Of a stretch of DNA of 6,461 nucleotides, positions 1 through 6,054 are shown in pieces. The translations under genes were made by a program, and so were the position numbers. Each line of letters opens with the position of its first letter. Positions within the stretch are counted from its first letter, which is position 1. The notes under the pieces were generated by a model. That model had not been told where the DNA came from, made no database searches, and saw only the letters and a list, made by a program, of their open reading frames with translations. Origin of the DNA: SAR116 cluster bacterium (GTDB lineage Bacteria; Pseudomonadota; Alphaproteobacteria; Puniceispirillales; UBA1172); assembly GCA_002691725.1 (NCBI GenBank), contig NZIT01000098.1, positions 9,566 through 16,026 of the forward strand. The letters run 5' to 3'.

Positions 1-521
1 ATGATCAGATGATCAGGGACTTTGGTCAGGCTGAAAATCGTTTCATTGGTATAGTATGGTGTGTCCGATAATCCCTCAACAGGCGGCACAAATGGCGATG
101 AGCCAGTGGCAATAACAAAATACTTGGCCTTGACCGTATAGCCGCCGCCGCTAACGCTGCGATGATCAATAAACCTGGCCTCAGACTCAATCACTTTAAC
201 CCCAAGATCGCGAAAGCGTTCAACCGAATCATGTGGCGCAATGCCAGCGATCACATCATCAATATGAGCTTTAACAGCAACCATATTGACCGCTTTTGTT
301 GCCGTGATGCCCATGGCTTCGGCGCGCGGGTCTGAATGGGCTAGTTTAGCAGCAGCAAGCAAGGCTTTTGACGGAACACAGCCATAATTGAGACAATCGC
401 CTCCCATTTTATCGCGTTCAAATAAAACGACTTTGGCGCCCATTTGACTCGCTCCTGCGGCCACTGACAGGCCACCAGAACCACCGCCAATCACACAAAT
501 ATCAGCTTCAAGTATGGTCAT
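1..521 (-). CDS. FAD-dependent pyridine nucleotide-disulfide oxidoreductase (mercuric reductase/lipoamide dehydrogenase-like), N-terminal part
   Basis: Partial gene on the minus strand: it starts at ATG 521-519 and its 3' end lies beyond the left edge, leaving 173 complete residues of a family usually about 450-480 long. The N-terminus is an FAD-binding Rossmann fold: a beta strand, the glycine loop GGGSGG (residues 12-17) and an acidic residue ending the second strand (E35). The redox-active disulfide is seen as CLNYGCVPSK, with cysteines 43 and 48. IATGSSPFVPP (137-147) is the conserved ATG motif. Such enzymes pass electrons from NAD(P)H through FAD to a disulfide and then to a substrate. 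There is no N-terminal heavy-metal-associated domain as in classical MerA, and the substrate cannot be told from this half. The start overlaps the upstream membrane protein gene by one base (TAATG), with AAGGA at 535-531, so the two are probably co-translated. The family call is firm; lipoamide dehydrogenase proper is less likely given the neighbour. Confidence 0.9.
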   Translation of the reverse strand, partial: MTILEADICVIGGGSGGLSVAAGASQMGAKVVLFERDKMGGDCLNYGCVPSKALLAAAKLAHSDPRAEAMGITATKAVNMVAVKAHIDDVIAGIAPHDSVERFRDLGVKVIESEARFIDHRSVSGGGYTVKAKYFVIATGSSPFVPPVEGLSDTPYYTNETIFSLTKVPDHLI

Positions 522-1387
522 TATGTTGTGTCCTTATGGTTGGTAAGTTTTGTCGATGACTTGCGTCTTGATTTGATGAGAGCAGGGATCAGCGCCAAAA
601 CTGATAATGCCAGAATTGGACCAAGAAACCGCTGGTCTGCTAAAACCGAAATATTAGGGGTCTGACCAATCGCCATCAGCTCCCCAAAGCCGATGCCAGT
701 ATAGATAAAAACAGCACTACCGGGGATAATCCCGATAACTGTTGCCGCCACATAAGGCAGAACGCGCATCCCCAGCATGGCAGGGATAATATTGACAACC
801 CAGAACGGCGCAACCGGCATGAGCCGCAAGGCCAGAAGCCAGAAAAACGGTGAGCGATCAAAGCCATCTTTAAGTCGGTTGATAAACTGCGAGGTTGAAG
901 ACTGGAAGAAACTGGCAAGCGCGCCACGCGCTGCCAAAAACACAAGTAGCGCCCCAAGGCTGGCAGAAAATACCACTAATATCACCCCCAGCCAGCCGAA
1001 AAATGCGCCGCCTAAAAGCGTCAGAAAGACCGCTCCCGGTACAGAAAACGCCACGGCAATAGTGTATCCAGCAATAAAGCCAAGGATCATGATTGCATAA
1101 TTCTGATCAATCCATTGGTTGATCATATCGTAGCGAGCGGCCATATTGACCCAGAATTGCTGATCAAGGCGAAGGTCATAATATCGCATAAGAAACAAGA
1201 TCAGACAGAGACCAATGACCAGAACAAAGAGAGGAATAAACCGCTTCCAGGATTTATTTTGTGGTTGCTCTGACATTTGTGGTTGCTCTGACATCTGATT
1301 ATTGCTGTTTTTATTCTGGTTCCCGTTTGGGGTTTTGTCTGGGATTTTATCTGGGGTTTTATCTGGGGTTTTGTTTTGGTAAACCAA
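521..1387 (-). CDS. TVP38/TMEM64 (VTT/DedA-like) family integral membrane protein
   Basis: 288-residue inner-membrane protein. Residues 1-46 are a hydrophilic tail made of four PDK-type units (about 6-21) and a doubled MSEQPQ (32-43). A membrane segment follows at about 50-67, then a VTT domain from about 98 to 235. That domain has hydrophobic stretches near 98-113, 118-152 and 181-232, the re-entrant-type stretch GYTIAVAFSVPG and the family hallmark R188-L-M-P191-x-x-P194-F with N199. A last hydrophobic segment ends near 270 and is followed by a basic tail. VTT proteins are multi-pass proteins linked to lipid or small-molecule movement across membranes; the cargo here is unknown. I keep the TTG start at 1387 because AAGGA lies 7 bases upstream, while the internal ATG codons (residues 32 and 38) have no such site. 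The gene is coupled to the oxidoreductase gene, and these two domains occur fused in other bacteria, which suggests a shared redox or membrane function (inference). Confidence 0.88.
   Translation of the reverse strand: MVYQNKTPDKTPDKIPDKTPNGNQNKNSNNQMSEQPQMSEQPQNKSWKRFIPLFVLVIGLCLILFLMRYYDLRLDQQFWVNMAARYDMINQWIDQNYAIMILGFIAGYTIAVAFSVPGAVFLTLLGGAFFGWLGVILVVFSASLGALLVFLAARGALASFFQSSTSQFINRLKDGFDRSPFFWLLALRLMPVAPFWVVNIIPAMLGMRVLPYVAATVIGIIPGSAVFIYTGIGFGELMAIGQTPNISVLADQRFLGPILALSVLALIPALIKSRRKSSTKLTNHKDTT
531..535 (-). promoter_or_regulatory. Ribosome binding site of the oxidoreductase gene, inside the membrane protein gene
   Basis: Read on the minus strand, AAGGA lies 9 bases before the ATG at 521. 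It sits inside the last codons of the TVP38-family gene, whose TAA stop shares its last A with the ATG (TAATG). This arrangement favours translational coupling by terminating ribosomes. Confidence 0.6.
1261..1296 (-). repeat. 18-bp tandem duplication (two units) encoding MSEQPQ twice
   Basis: Two adjacent 18-base units (1261-1278 and 1279-1296) differ at a single base. On the minus strand they encode the hexapeptide MSEQPQ twice, residues 32-43 of the membrane protein. The unit length is a multiple of three, so gain or loss of a unit would keep the frame. Confidence 0.9.
1325..1372 (-). repeat. 12-bp tandem repeat, four units, encoding a K-T-P-D type tetrapeptide
   Basis: Four adjacent 12-base units: two identical at 1349-1360 and 1361-1372 (ATCTGGGGTTTT on the plus strand), and two diverged ones at 1337-1348 and 1325-1336. 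They encode KTPD, KTPD, KIPD and KTPN at the start of the membrane protein's cytoplasmic tail. The unit preserves the frame. The pattern also gives a spurious repetitive glycine/leucine-rich frame on the plus strand. Confidence 0.9.
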
Positions 1388-1394
1388 AGGCTGA

Positions 1395-1399
1395 TCCTT
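1395..1399 (-). promoter_or_regulatory. Ribosome binding site that supports the TTG start of the membrane protein
   Basis: Minus-strand AAGGA (within AAAGGAT) lies 7 bases ahead of TTG at 1387-1385. The alternative ATG codons further in have only AT-rich, non-purine-box sequence ahead of them, so this site decides in favour of the upstream non-ATG start and includes the repeat tail in the protein. Confidence 0.6.
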
Positions 1400-1437
1400 T
1401 CGGGAACTCCAAAAAATATGCGTTACTAAACTTTATG

Positions 1438-1468
1438 ATAATATCTCAGCAGAATTAGCAAATCACAA
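1438..1468 (-). promoter_or_regulatory. Weak candidate promoter for the membrane protein/oxidoreductase pair
   Basis: On the minus strand, TTGTGA (1468-1463) and TATTAT (1443-1438) are separated by 19 bases. The -10 word matches the sigma-70 consensus at 5 of 6 positions and the -35 at 4 of 6, but the spacing is longer than ideal. Transcription would start near 1431, giving a leader of roughly 45 bases. The -35 word overlaps the short inverted repeat ATCAC-N6-GTGAT (1462-1477). Confidence 0.25.
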
Positions 1469-1545
1469 TAAAGTGATGTTTAGCCATTTTCCTGCCTGTT
1501 TTTCGTGGTAAAACCTATTCTAACATGAAACATTAAGGTCAAGTC

Positions 1546-1574
1546 AGACCACATCAAGCAAGACCACACCAAGC
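1546..1574 (+). repeat. Imperfect 15-bp-period direct repeat upstream of the murA block
   Basis: AGACCACATCAAGC (1546-1559) is repeated as AGACCACACCAAGC (1561-1574), with one mismatch and a 15-base offset. It directly precedes a second duplication. It looks like a local slippage duplication; an operator role is possible but unsupported. Confidence 0.75.
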
Positions 1575-1602
1575 TATGAAAAGGCCAATGCTATGAAAAG
1601 GC
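1573..1602 (+). repeat. 13-bp direct repeat with 17-bp period carrying the ribosome-binding AAAAGG
   Basis: GCTATGAAAAGGC occurs at 1573-1585 and again at 1590-1602. The second copy supplies the AAAAGG box (1596-1601), 8 bases before the ATG at 1610. Each copy contains an ATG, opening two tiny frames: six codons at 1576-1596 and five codons at 1593-1610. The first overlaps the second, and the second overlaps the start of the small basic gene. Confidence 0.8.
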
Positions 1603-1609
1603 TATCTTA

Positions 1610-1813
1610 ATGAACAAGCCCAAATCACAAAAGCAACATACAGAACACCCCGCCTCAGATAAAAAAGACAGGCTGGCAAAGGCTCTGCGTGAGAACTTGC
1701 TAAAACGTAAATTGCAAAAGCGTGGGCGTGACACTAACATGGGCCAATCTGCTTCAAAACATCTGAAGGCTGACAAACCACATCACTCAAAGGGAGAGCC
1801 AGAGCATGGATAA
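1610..1813 (+). CDS. Small basic conserved hypothetical protein preceding murA
   Basis: A 67-residue, strongly basic, hydrophilic protein with no membrane segment or signal peptide. The central part, roughly residues 17-41, contains DRLAKALRENLLKRKLQKRGR, split here by position: acidic/basic start, an ALRENL helix, then a KRKLQKRGR basic stretch. This resembles short arginine/lysine-rich proteins encoded in other alphaproteobacteria (RLAxALRxNLxRRKxQxRxR type, from memory). The function is unknown; a basic helix suggests nucleic acid or ribosome contact, but that is a guess. The start ATG has AAAAGG 8 bases upstream. Its stop codon lies inside murA (8-bp overlap), and murA's ribosome binding site lies within this gene, so the two are probably one transcript and translationally coupled. 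The tail after residue 45 looks less constrained. Confidence 0.7.
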   Translation: MNKPKSQKQHTEHPASDKKDRLAKALRENLLKRKLQKRGRDTNMGQSASKHLKADKPHHSKGEPEHG

Positions 1814-3062
1814 ACTCAATATTGAAGGTGGAAACACTCTCAATGGCGTGATCCCAATCAGTGGCGCTAAAAATGCGGCATTACCGCTAATGTGTCTGGC
1901 CTTATTGACAGATGATACCCTGGTTTTAGATGGCTGGCCTGATCTTGCTGATACGCAATCCATGCGCGATTTATTGCAAAATCTTGGCGTCAATAGCCAA
2001 TATAGTGATGATGCGCTTCATATGCGGATAGATGGCGCGATAGAAATAGAAGCGTCATATGATATTGTTCGCAAAATGCGCGCCTCTATTCTTGTGCTTG
2101 GGCCTTTATTGGCGCGCATGGGTAAGGCCAAGGTGTCGTTGCCGGGGGGATGCGCTATTGGCACGCGGCCGGTTGATCTGCATATCATGGTGATGGAAAA
2201 ACTTGGTGCCGTTATCACTTTGGAAGATGGCTATGTGCTGGCCGAAGCGAAACATGGTCTGATTGGCAATCATATTCACTTTCCTATGGTGAGTGTTGGT
2301 GCCACAGAAAATGCGCTGATGGCGGCTGTGCTAGCGAAAGGTCAGACGGTGCTGGAAGGCGCCGCGCAAGAGCCAGAGATTATTGATCTGGCTGAGTGTC
2401 TTATTGCCATGGGCGCAAAGATCACAGGTCACGGCACCAATACGATCATCATAGATGGCGTTGATCAGCTAACAGGCGCAAAGCATAAAGTCGTCCCCGA
2501 CCGCATTGAAGCCGGAACATTCGCCATTGCCGCCGCCCTAACAGGTGGTCATGTGACCTTGCAATATGATCGGCCAGAACATCTGGCGGCTTTGACGAAT
2601 AAGCTGATTGAGGCAGGCATAGATGTCGGCATAGGTGATAACAGCATGACAATCTCCAGTCAGGGGCGACCAAAGCCAGTTGATATAACAACAGCGCCAT
2701 ATCCTGATTTTCCAACTGATTTGCAGGCGCAATTCATGGCATTGATGGTGTTTGCGGATGGAACCTCAAATATTGATGAAACGATTTTTGAAAACCGCTT
2801 TATGCATGTCCCTGAATTGATGCGGATGGGGGCAGATATTTCAGTCGCTGGAGGCTCTGCCGTTGTTCATGGAGTTGAGCGGCTTATTGGCGCGCCTGTT
2901 ATGGCAACAGATTTACGCGCCTCAGTGTCATTGGTGCTAGCGGGATTGGTGGCGCAAGGCACGACCACGGTTCAGCGGATTTATCATCTTGATCGCGGCT
3001 ATTACCGATTGGAAGAAAAGTTAAATGCATGTGGCGCTGATATCACACGCATAAAAGGCTAA
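1806..3062 (+). CDS. murA: UDP-N-acetylglucosamine 1-carboxyvinyltransferase (MurA)
   Basis: A 418-residue cytoplasmic enzyme, the usual length for the family. It transfers enolpyruvate from phosphoenolpyruvate to UDP-GlcNAc, the first committed step of peptidoglycan synthesis. Visible active-site elements are the N-terminal GAKNAALP with K22 and N23, the RKMRAS stretch with R92, the catalytic cysteine C116 in PGGCAIGTRPVDLH (Cys115 in Escherichia coli; the fosfomycin target), the general base D305 in YPDFPTD, R371 in TDLRAS, and R397 in HLDRGYYRLEEKL. Cysteine rather than aspartate at 116 predicts a fosfomycin-alkylatable enzyme. The start ATG has AGGGAG 9 bases upstream, inside the preceding small gene, which it overlaps by 8 bp. 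It is followed after 66 bp by the DUF2948 gene. All key residues are present and there is no sign of damage. Confidence 0.98.
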   Translation: MDKLNIEGGNTLNGVIPISGAKNAALPLMCLALLTDDTLVLDGWPDLADTQSMRDLLQNLGVNSQYSDDALHMRIDGAIEIEASYDIVRKMRASILVLGPLLARMGKAKVSLPGGCAIGTRPVDLHIMVMEKLGAVITLEDGYVLAEAKHGLIGNHIHFPMVSVGATENALMAAVLAKGQTVLEGAAQEPEIIDLAECLIAMGAKITGHGTNTIIIDGVDQLTGAKHKVVPDRIEAGTFAIAAALTGGHVTLQYDRPEHLAALTNKLIEAGIDVGIGDNSMTISSQGRPKPVDITTAPYPDFPTDLQAQFMALMVFADGTSNIDETIFENRFMHVPELMRMGADISVAGGSAVVHGVERLIGAPVMATDLRASVSLVLAGLVAQGTTTVQRIYHLDRGYYRLEEKLNACGADITRIKG

Positions 3063-3128
3063 ACCGCATAGTCAAAATCATACTATATTTGCTATAATAA
3101 GACGCAGACCAGACAGAGGGTTCAGGTG
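3063..3128 (+). promoter_or_regulatory. Candidate internal promoter after murA (extended -10)
   Basis: The AT-rich gap after murA contains TGCTATAAT at 3090-3098 (T at 3090, G at 3091, TATAAT at 3093-3098). This is a perfect -10 hexamer with the TGn extension. A partial -35, TAGTCA (3069-3074, 4 of 6 matches), sits 18 bases upstream. Transcription would start near 3105, leaving a short leader with the AGAGGG box before the next gene. A short inverted repeat, ATAGT-N9-ACTAT (3068-3086), overlaps the -35/spacer region and could be an operator or chance. No terminator for murA is visible, so read-through is also likely. Confidence 0.5.
3115..3120 (+). promoter_or_regulatory. Ribosome binding site deciding the DUF2948 start
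   Basis: AGAGGG ends 8 bases before ATG 3129 and only 5 bases before the in-frame GTG 3126. The spacing and codon type favour the ATG. Confidence 0.55.
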
Positions 3129-3536
3129 ATGAATGACAGACAAAAACTGGCGGCACTCGATCTTGCGGACCTAACCGTTTTGTCATCATTATTACAGGAC
3201 GCAACGGTGTTAGTTGGTGATATGGGATACGATGCGGAGGCCGAGCAATTCATGCTGGTCGCGGCCAGGTTTATCACCGAAGATGATCATAATCGGCGCC
3301 GATTAATGGGGGTAAACATTGATGGCGTTAAACGGGCGCGACGTTATGGCATTGATCTGAACCGTAAAGAAGATGTGCTATCCTTGCTCAGCGTGACATT
3401 TTCGGGTATGTCGGTGGATCTAACCTTTTCTGGTGATGCGATGTTAACACTGGAGACAGATCAGATCAGGGTCTTTGCCGCTGATCTGGATGAAGGCTGG
3501 GTGACAGGATTTCAGCCTTCACATAACAGCGATTAA
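3129..3536 (+). CDS. DUF2948 family protein of unknown function
   Basis: A 135-residue soluble protein matching the alphaproteobacterial DUF2948 pattern. It opens with LAALDLADLTVLSSLLQDA (about residues 7-25), followed by a strand region V-x-V-G-D-M-x-Y (27-34) and F-x-L-V-A-A-R-F (41-48). The middle is basic (RRR near 56-58, then GVKRARRYGID), and the C-terminal strands are LTFSGDAMLTLE and I-R-V-F-A-A-D-L-D-E-G-W (113-124). No catalytic motif, signal peptide or membrane segment is visible. The function is unknown. In this lineage the family sits between murA and hisG, as here; the gap to hisG is 15 bp. GTG 3126 is possible as an alternative start, adding one residue. The family call rests on remembered sequence style and gene context. 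Confidence 0.85.
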   Translation: MNDRQKLAALDLADLTVLSSLLQDATVLVGDMGYDAEAEQFMLVAARFITEDDHNRRRLMGVNIDGVKRARRYGIDLNRKEDVLSLLSVTFSGMSVDLTFSGDAMLTLETDQIRVFAADLDEGWVTGFQPSHNSD

Positions 3537-3551
3537 GGAAAGATCAGTCTG

Positions 3552-4268
3552 ATGACAAATCTTGGACAAGCACGGCTAAATGAATTGGTGGAAAATGATA
3601 GTCAGGAAAAGCTCATCCTGGCTTTGCCCAAGGGGCGGATTTTGCAAGCTATTCGTCCCGTGATGGAACATGCCGGGCTTATTCCTGAAGATGGATTTTT
3701 CAATGAAAAAGACCGCCGCCTGCGCTTTACAACCAATGATCCTATGGTGGATATTATTCGAGTCCGGAGCTTTGATGTCGCAACATTTCTGGCCTATGGC
3801 GCAGCACAGATGGGGGTTGCTGGCTCCGATGTTTTGATGGAGTTTGATCATCCTGATATTTATGCCCCGGTTGATCTGAATACGGGCCATTGCCGCATGG
3901 TGGTAGCCACACAAGCGAAAACACTGACCGAGGAAGACCCAAGAAGCTGGAGCCATGTTCGTGTCGCTACAAAATATCCACGCCTAACCAGTCAGTATTT
4001 TGCCGCCAGAGGCGTCCAGGCAGAATGTATTAAACTAAACGGCGCGATGGAACTTGCCCCCGGATTAGGATTATGTCGGCGCATAGTCGATTTAGTCGAA
4101 ACGGGCTCTACCTTAGAAGCTAATGGACTGGTAGAAGTGGAAGAGATTGCAAAAATCACCAGCAAGCTTGTTGTCAATCGTGTTGCATGGAAAACCAGAC
4201 CTGAAGTGATTAGCAACTGGATCAAACGCTTTCGTGAGGCGGTAGATGACACTCAGAGTTCCACTTAA
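3552..4268 (+). CDS. hisG: ATP phosphoribosyltransferase catalytic subunit, short form (HisG)
   Basis: A 238-residue cytoplasmic enzyme that joins ATP and phosphoribosyl pyrophosphate to give phosphoribosyl-ATP, the first and committed step of histidine synthesis. The family start [11 protein letters not shown] is at residues 21-31, followed by [10 protein letters not shown] (88-97), [13 protein letters not shown] (138-150) and the PRPP-binding signature [18 protein letters not shown] (178-195). The chain ends near 238, so the C-terminal ACT-like regulatory domain of the long form (about 290-300 residues) is missing. Short HisG normally pairs with HisZ in a hetero-octamer, and no hisZ is present in this window. 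The first 20 residues are a weakly conserved extension. ATG 3552 has AAGGA (3535-3539) 12 bases upstream, a rather long spacer; in-frame TTG 3585 and GTG 3588 lack a better site. The gene overlaps hisD by 23 bp. Confidence 0.96.
   Translation: MTNLGQARLNELVENDSQEKLILALPKGRILQAIRPVMEHAGLIPEDGFFNEKDRRLRFTTNDPMVDIIRVRSFDVATFLAYGAAQMGVAGSDVLMEFDHPDIYAPVDLNTGHCRMVVATQAKTLTEEDPRSWSHVRVATKYPRLTSQYFAARGVQAECIKLNGAMELAPGLGLCRRIVDLVETGSTLEANGLVEVEEIAKITSKLVVNRVAWKTRPEVISNWIKRFREAVDDTQSST
4236..4239 (+). promoter_or_regulatory. hisD ribosome binding site inside hisG
   Basis: GAGG lies 6 bases before the hisD ATG at 4246, within the final codons of hisG. It supports this start, and therefore the 23-bp hisG/hisD overlap, over any later start. 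Confidence 0.55.
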
Positions 4269-5541
4269 TCATCCTGATCGGGCGGCGGCGCTGGATCATT
4301 TTATTAACCTCTCGCGTGACGTTGTCTCTGATGTTGGGGCGGATGTTGCCAATATTATCAGCACGATCAGGGCGGAGGGTGATACAGCTTTATTGCGTTA
4401 CACAGATCAATTTGATCATTTTGCTGTTGCTAATGTGGCTGATCTATCGATATCACCTGAGCGTCTGAAAACGGCCTATGAACAGCTTGATAAAGGCTTA
4501 CGGCAAGCGCTTGATTTGGCCGCCGACCGGATTTCAGCTTTTCATGAGGAGCAACGCCCAGTGCCGCAAGAATGGGTTGATGATGCCGGGGTGCGGTTAG
4601 GTCTGCGGCATACGGCTGTTGATGCGGCAGGGCTATATGTCCCTGGCGGCAAGGCCGCTTATCCGTCATCAGTTTTAATGAATGCGTTGCCAGCGCGGGT
4701 TGCTGGTGTCACACGGCTGGTCATGGTAACGCCGATGCCGCATGGAGTTGCCAATGATCTGGTTCTGGCGGCGGCGTGGCGGGCAGGCATTGATGAAGTC
4801 TGGGCGATTGGTGGCGCCCAAGCCATAGCCGCTTGTGCTTTTGGTACTGAAACTATCCGTCCTGTTGATAAAATTACTGGCCCCGGTAATGCGTGGGTTG
4901 CGACCGCCAAGCGGCAAGTTTTTGGTCAGGTTGGGATTGATTCGATCGCCGGCCCTTCAGAAGTACTGATTATGGCGGATAGCGATAATAATCCAGACTG
5001 GATAGCCATGGATTTAATGGCACAAGCGGAACATGATGAATTGGCGCAATCAATCCTGATTACCGATGATGAGGGATTTGCTGATGCGGTGGCGGAGGCG
5101 GTTGAGCATATTCTTAAAACCTTACCGCGAGCAGAAATTGCAGGCGCATCTTGGCGTGATCACGGGGCTATCATTACAGTTGCGGATTGGCAGGAAGGCA
5201 TTGATTTAGCCAACCGGTTAGCTCCTGAACATCTTGAGCTAGCCTTGGCGGATGCTGATGCGGTGAGCGCAGAAATCCGTCATGCAGGGGCAATGTTTAT
5301 CGGGGCATATACGCCGGAAGCCGTCGGCGATTATGTGGCAGGCCCTAATCATGTGTTGCCAACATCGCGCACGGCTAGATTTTCATCAGGCCTTGGTGTT
5401 GTTGATTTTATGAAAAGAACAACTTTGGTATCTTGTGATAGTATGGCGTTACGGAATATTGGCCCGGCGGCTGTGCATCTGGCGGAGGCTGAGGGACTGG
5501 ATGCGCATGCCTTATCTGTTTCTCGGCGATTGAATGTCTGA
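4246..5541 (+). CDS. hisD: Histidinol dehydrogenase (HisD)
   Basis: A 431-residue zinc enzyme, the normal length, which oxidises L-histidinol to L-histidine in two NAD-dependent steps, the last of the pathway. Clear motifs are [12 protein letters not shown] (131-142), [16 protein letters not shown] (186-201), [14 protein letters not shown] (209-222) and the family signature from [10 protein letters not shown] (231-240) to MAQAEHDE (258-265). Expected zinc ligands are present: Q260, H263, D362 (GDYVAGPNH) and H421 (LDAHALS). The catalytic pair E328-H329 is seen in APEHLELA. These align with the E. coli residues at almost the same numbers. The start overlaps the hisG end by 23 bp, which points to co-expression of the first and last histidine enzymes. 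UPF0262 follows after 5 bp. No other his genes are in the window. Confidence 0.98.
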   Translation: MTLRVPLNHPDRAAALDHFINLSRDVVSDVGADVANIISTIRAEGDTALLRYTDQFDHFAVANVADLSISPERLKTAYEQLDKGLRQALDLAADRISAFHEEQRPVPQEWVDDAGVRLGLRHTAVDAAGLYVPGGKAAYPSSVLMNALPARVAGVTRLVMVTPMPHGVANDLVLAAAWRAGIDEVWAIGGAQAIAACAFGTETIRPVDKITGPGNAWVATAKRQVFGQVGIDSIAGPSEVLIMADSDNNPDWIAMDLMAQAEHDELAQSILITDDEGFADAVAEAVEHILKTLPRAEIAGASWRDHGAIITVADWQEGIDLANRLAPEHLELALADADAVSAEIRHAGAMFIGAYTPEAVGDYVAGPNHVLPTSRTARFSSGLGVVDFMKRTTLVSCDSMALRNIGPAAVHLAEAEGLDAHALSVSRRLNV

Positions 5542-5546
5542 TAGCC

Positions 5547-6026
5547 ATGACGACTGCATCTGACCAAGCCCGCATTATTGAGATACATCTGGATCAGAAA
5601 GACCAGCCCCGACTGAGTGCGGAAGCCGAACATGAACGATCAATTGCTATCTTTGATCTCATTGAAGAAAATTACTTTAGTCTATTATCAACTGACGGGC
5701 CTTATATTCTGACGCTTCGCATTGATGCGCGGCATATTCATTTTGATGTTAAGGATAACGCCAATCAATTGCTGGCTAAGTTTATGCTGGCGATGGGGCC
5801 TCTACGGCGCGTGATCCGTGACTATAATATGGTTTGTGAAAGTTATTATGAGGCTATTCGCACCAAGACGCCATCACAGATTCAAGCGATTGATATGGGG
5901 CGGCGGGCGCTCCATGACGAAGGGTCGCAGATATTGCAAACCCGTCTTGATGGCAAGATTGAAATGGATAAAGGCACGGCACGGCGGCTGTTTAGTCTTG
6001 TCTTTGTTCTCAAGCAAGGGTTTTAA
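5547..6026 (+). CDS. UPF0262 family protein
   Basis: A 159-residue protein typical in length for UPF0262, an alphaproteobacterial family of unknown function. Recognisable stretches are EHERSIAIFDLIEEN (28-42), GPLRRVIRDYNMVCESYYEAIRT (84-106; MCESYY-like core with C97), PSQIQAIDMGRRALHDEGSQIL (109-130) and RLDGKIEMDKGTARRLFSL (133-151). It is rich in charged helices, with no signal peptide, membrane segment or recognisable catalytic site. It starts only 5 bp after hisD, and I see no clear purine box before ATG 5547, so translation probably depends on ribosomes finishing hisD. The low-molecular-weight phosphatase gene follows 28 bp later, a pairing seen elsewhere in Alphaproteobacteria (from memory). 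What it contributes to either neighbour is unknown. Confidence 0.93.
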   Translation: MTTASDQARIIEIHLDQKDQPRLSAEAEHERSIAIFDLIEENYFSLLSTDGPYILTLRIDARHIHFDVKDNANQLLAKFMLAMGPLRRVIRDYNMVCESYYEAIRTKTPSQIQAIDMGRRALHDEGSQILQTRLDGKIEMDKGTARRLFSLVFVLKQGF

Positions 6027-6054
6027 ACTGGGTTATCAAAAAAGGTAAAAAACC

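Larger units (their letters stand above)
1388..1609. other. Divergent intergenic region
   Basis: This 222-bp AT-rich spacer separates the leftward membrane protein/oxidoreductase pair from the rightward murA block, so it should hold promoters for both directions. Seen in it are the ribosome binding site for the TTG start, a weak minus-strand promoter candidate, a short inverted repeat ATCAC-N6-GTGAT (1462-1477), and two imperfect tandem duplications near 1546-1606. I could not find a convincing plus-strand -35/-10 pair; TATTCT (1516-1521) and TATGAT (1434-1439) are isolated -10-like words. No terminator hairpin followed by a T run was seen. Confidence 0.6.

Noticed and set aside
777..1100. 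Plus-strand 107-residue frame
   Set aside because: It lies wholly antisense to the well-supported VTT domain and has no recognisable family features.
1261..1458. Plus-strand 65-residue frame with repeated glycine/phenylalanine/leucine units
   Set aside because: It is the antisense of the membrane protein's tandem-repeat tail; the periodicity comes from the minus-strand coding repeats, and no ribosome binding site was noted.
1462..1477. Inverted repeat ATCAC-N6-GTGAT as a CRP/FNR-type operator
   Set aside because: CRP half-sites would read in the opposite order (TGTGA-N6-TCACA) and FNR sites are TTGAT-N4-ATCAA; five-base arms in AT-rich DNA are easily chance.
2449..2732. Two minus-strand frames within murA
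   Set aside because: They mirror the conserved MurA core including the region around D305; no start signal or family resemblance was seen.
3068..3086. ATAGT-N9-ACTAT hairpin as a murA terminator
   Set aside because: Only five AT-rich base pairs and no following T run; too weak for an intrinsic terminator.
3576..3956. Minus-strand 126-residue frame
   Set aside because: It is antisense to hisG, whose motifs are conserved throughout; cysteine/histidine-rich composition is typical of a shadow frame.
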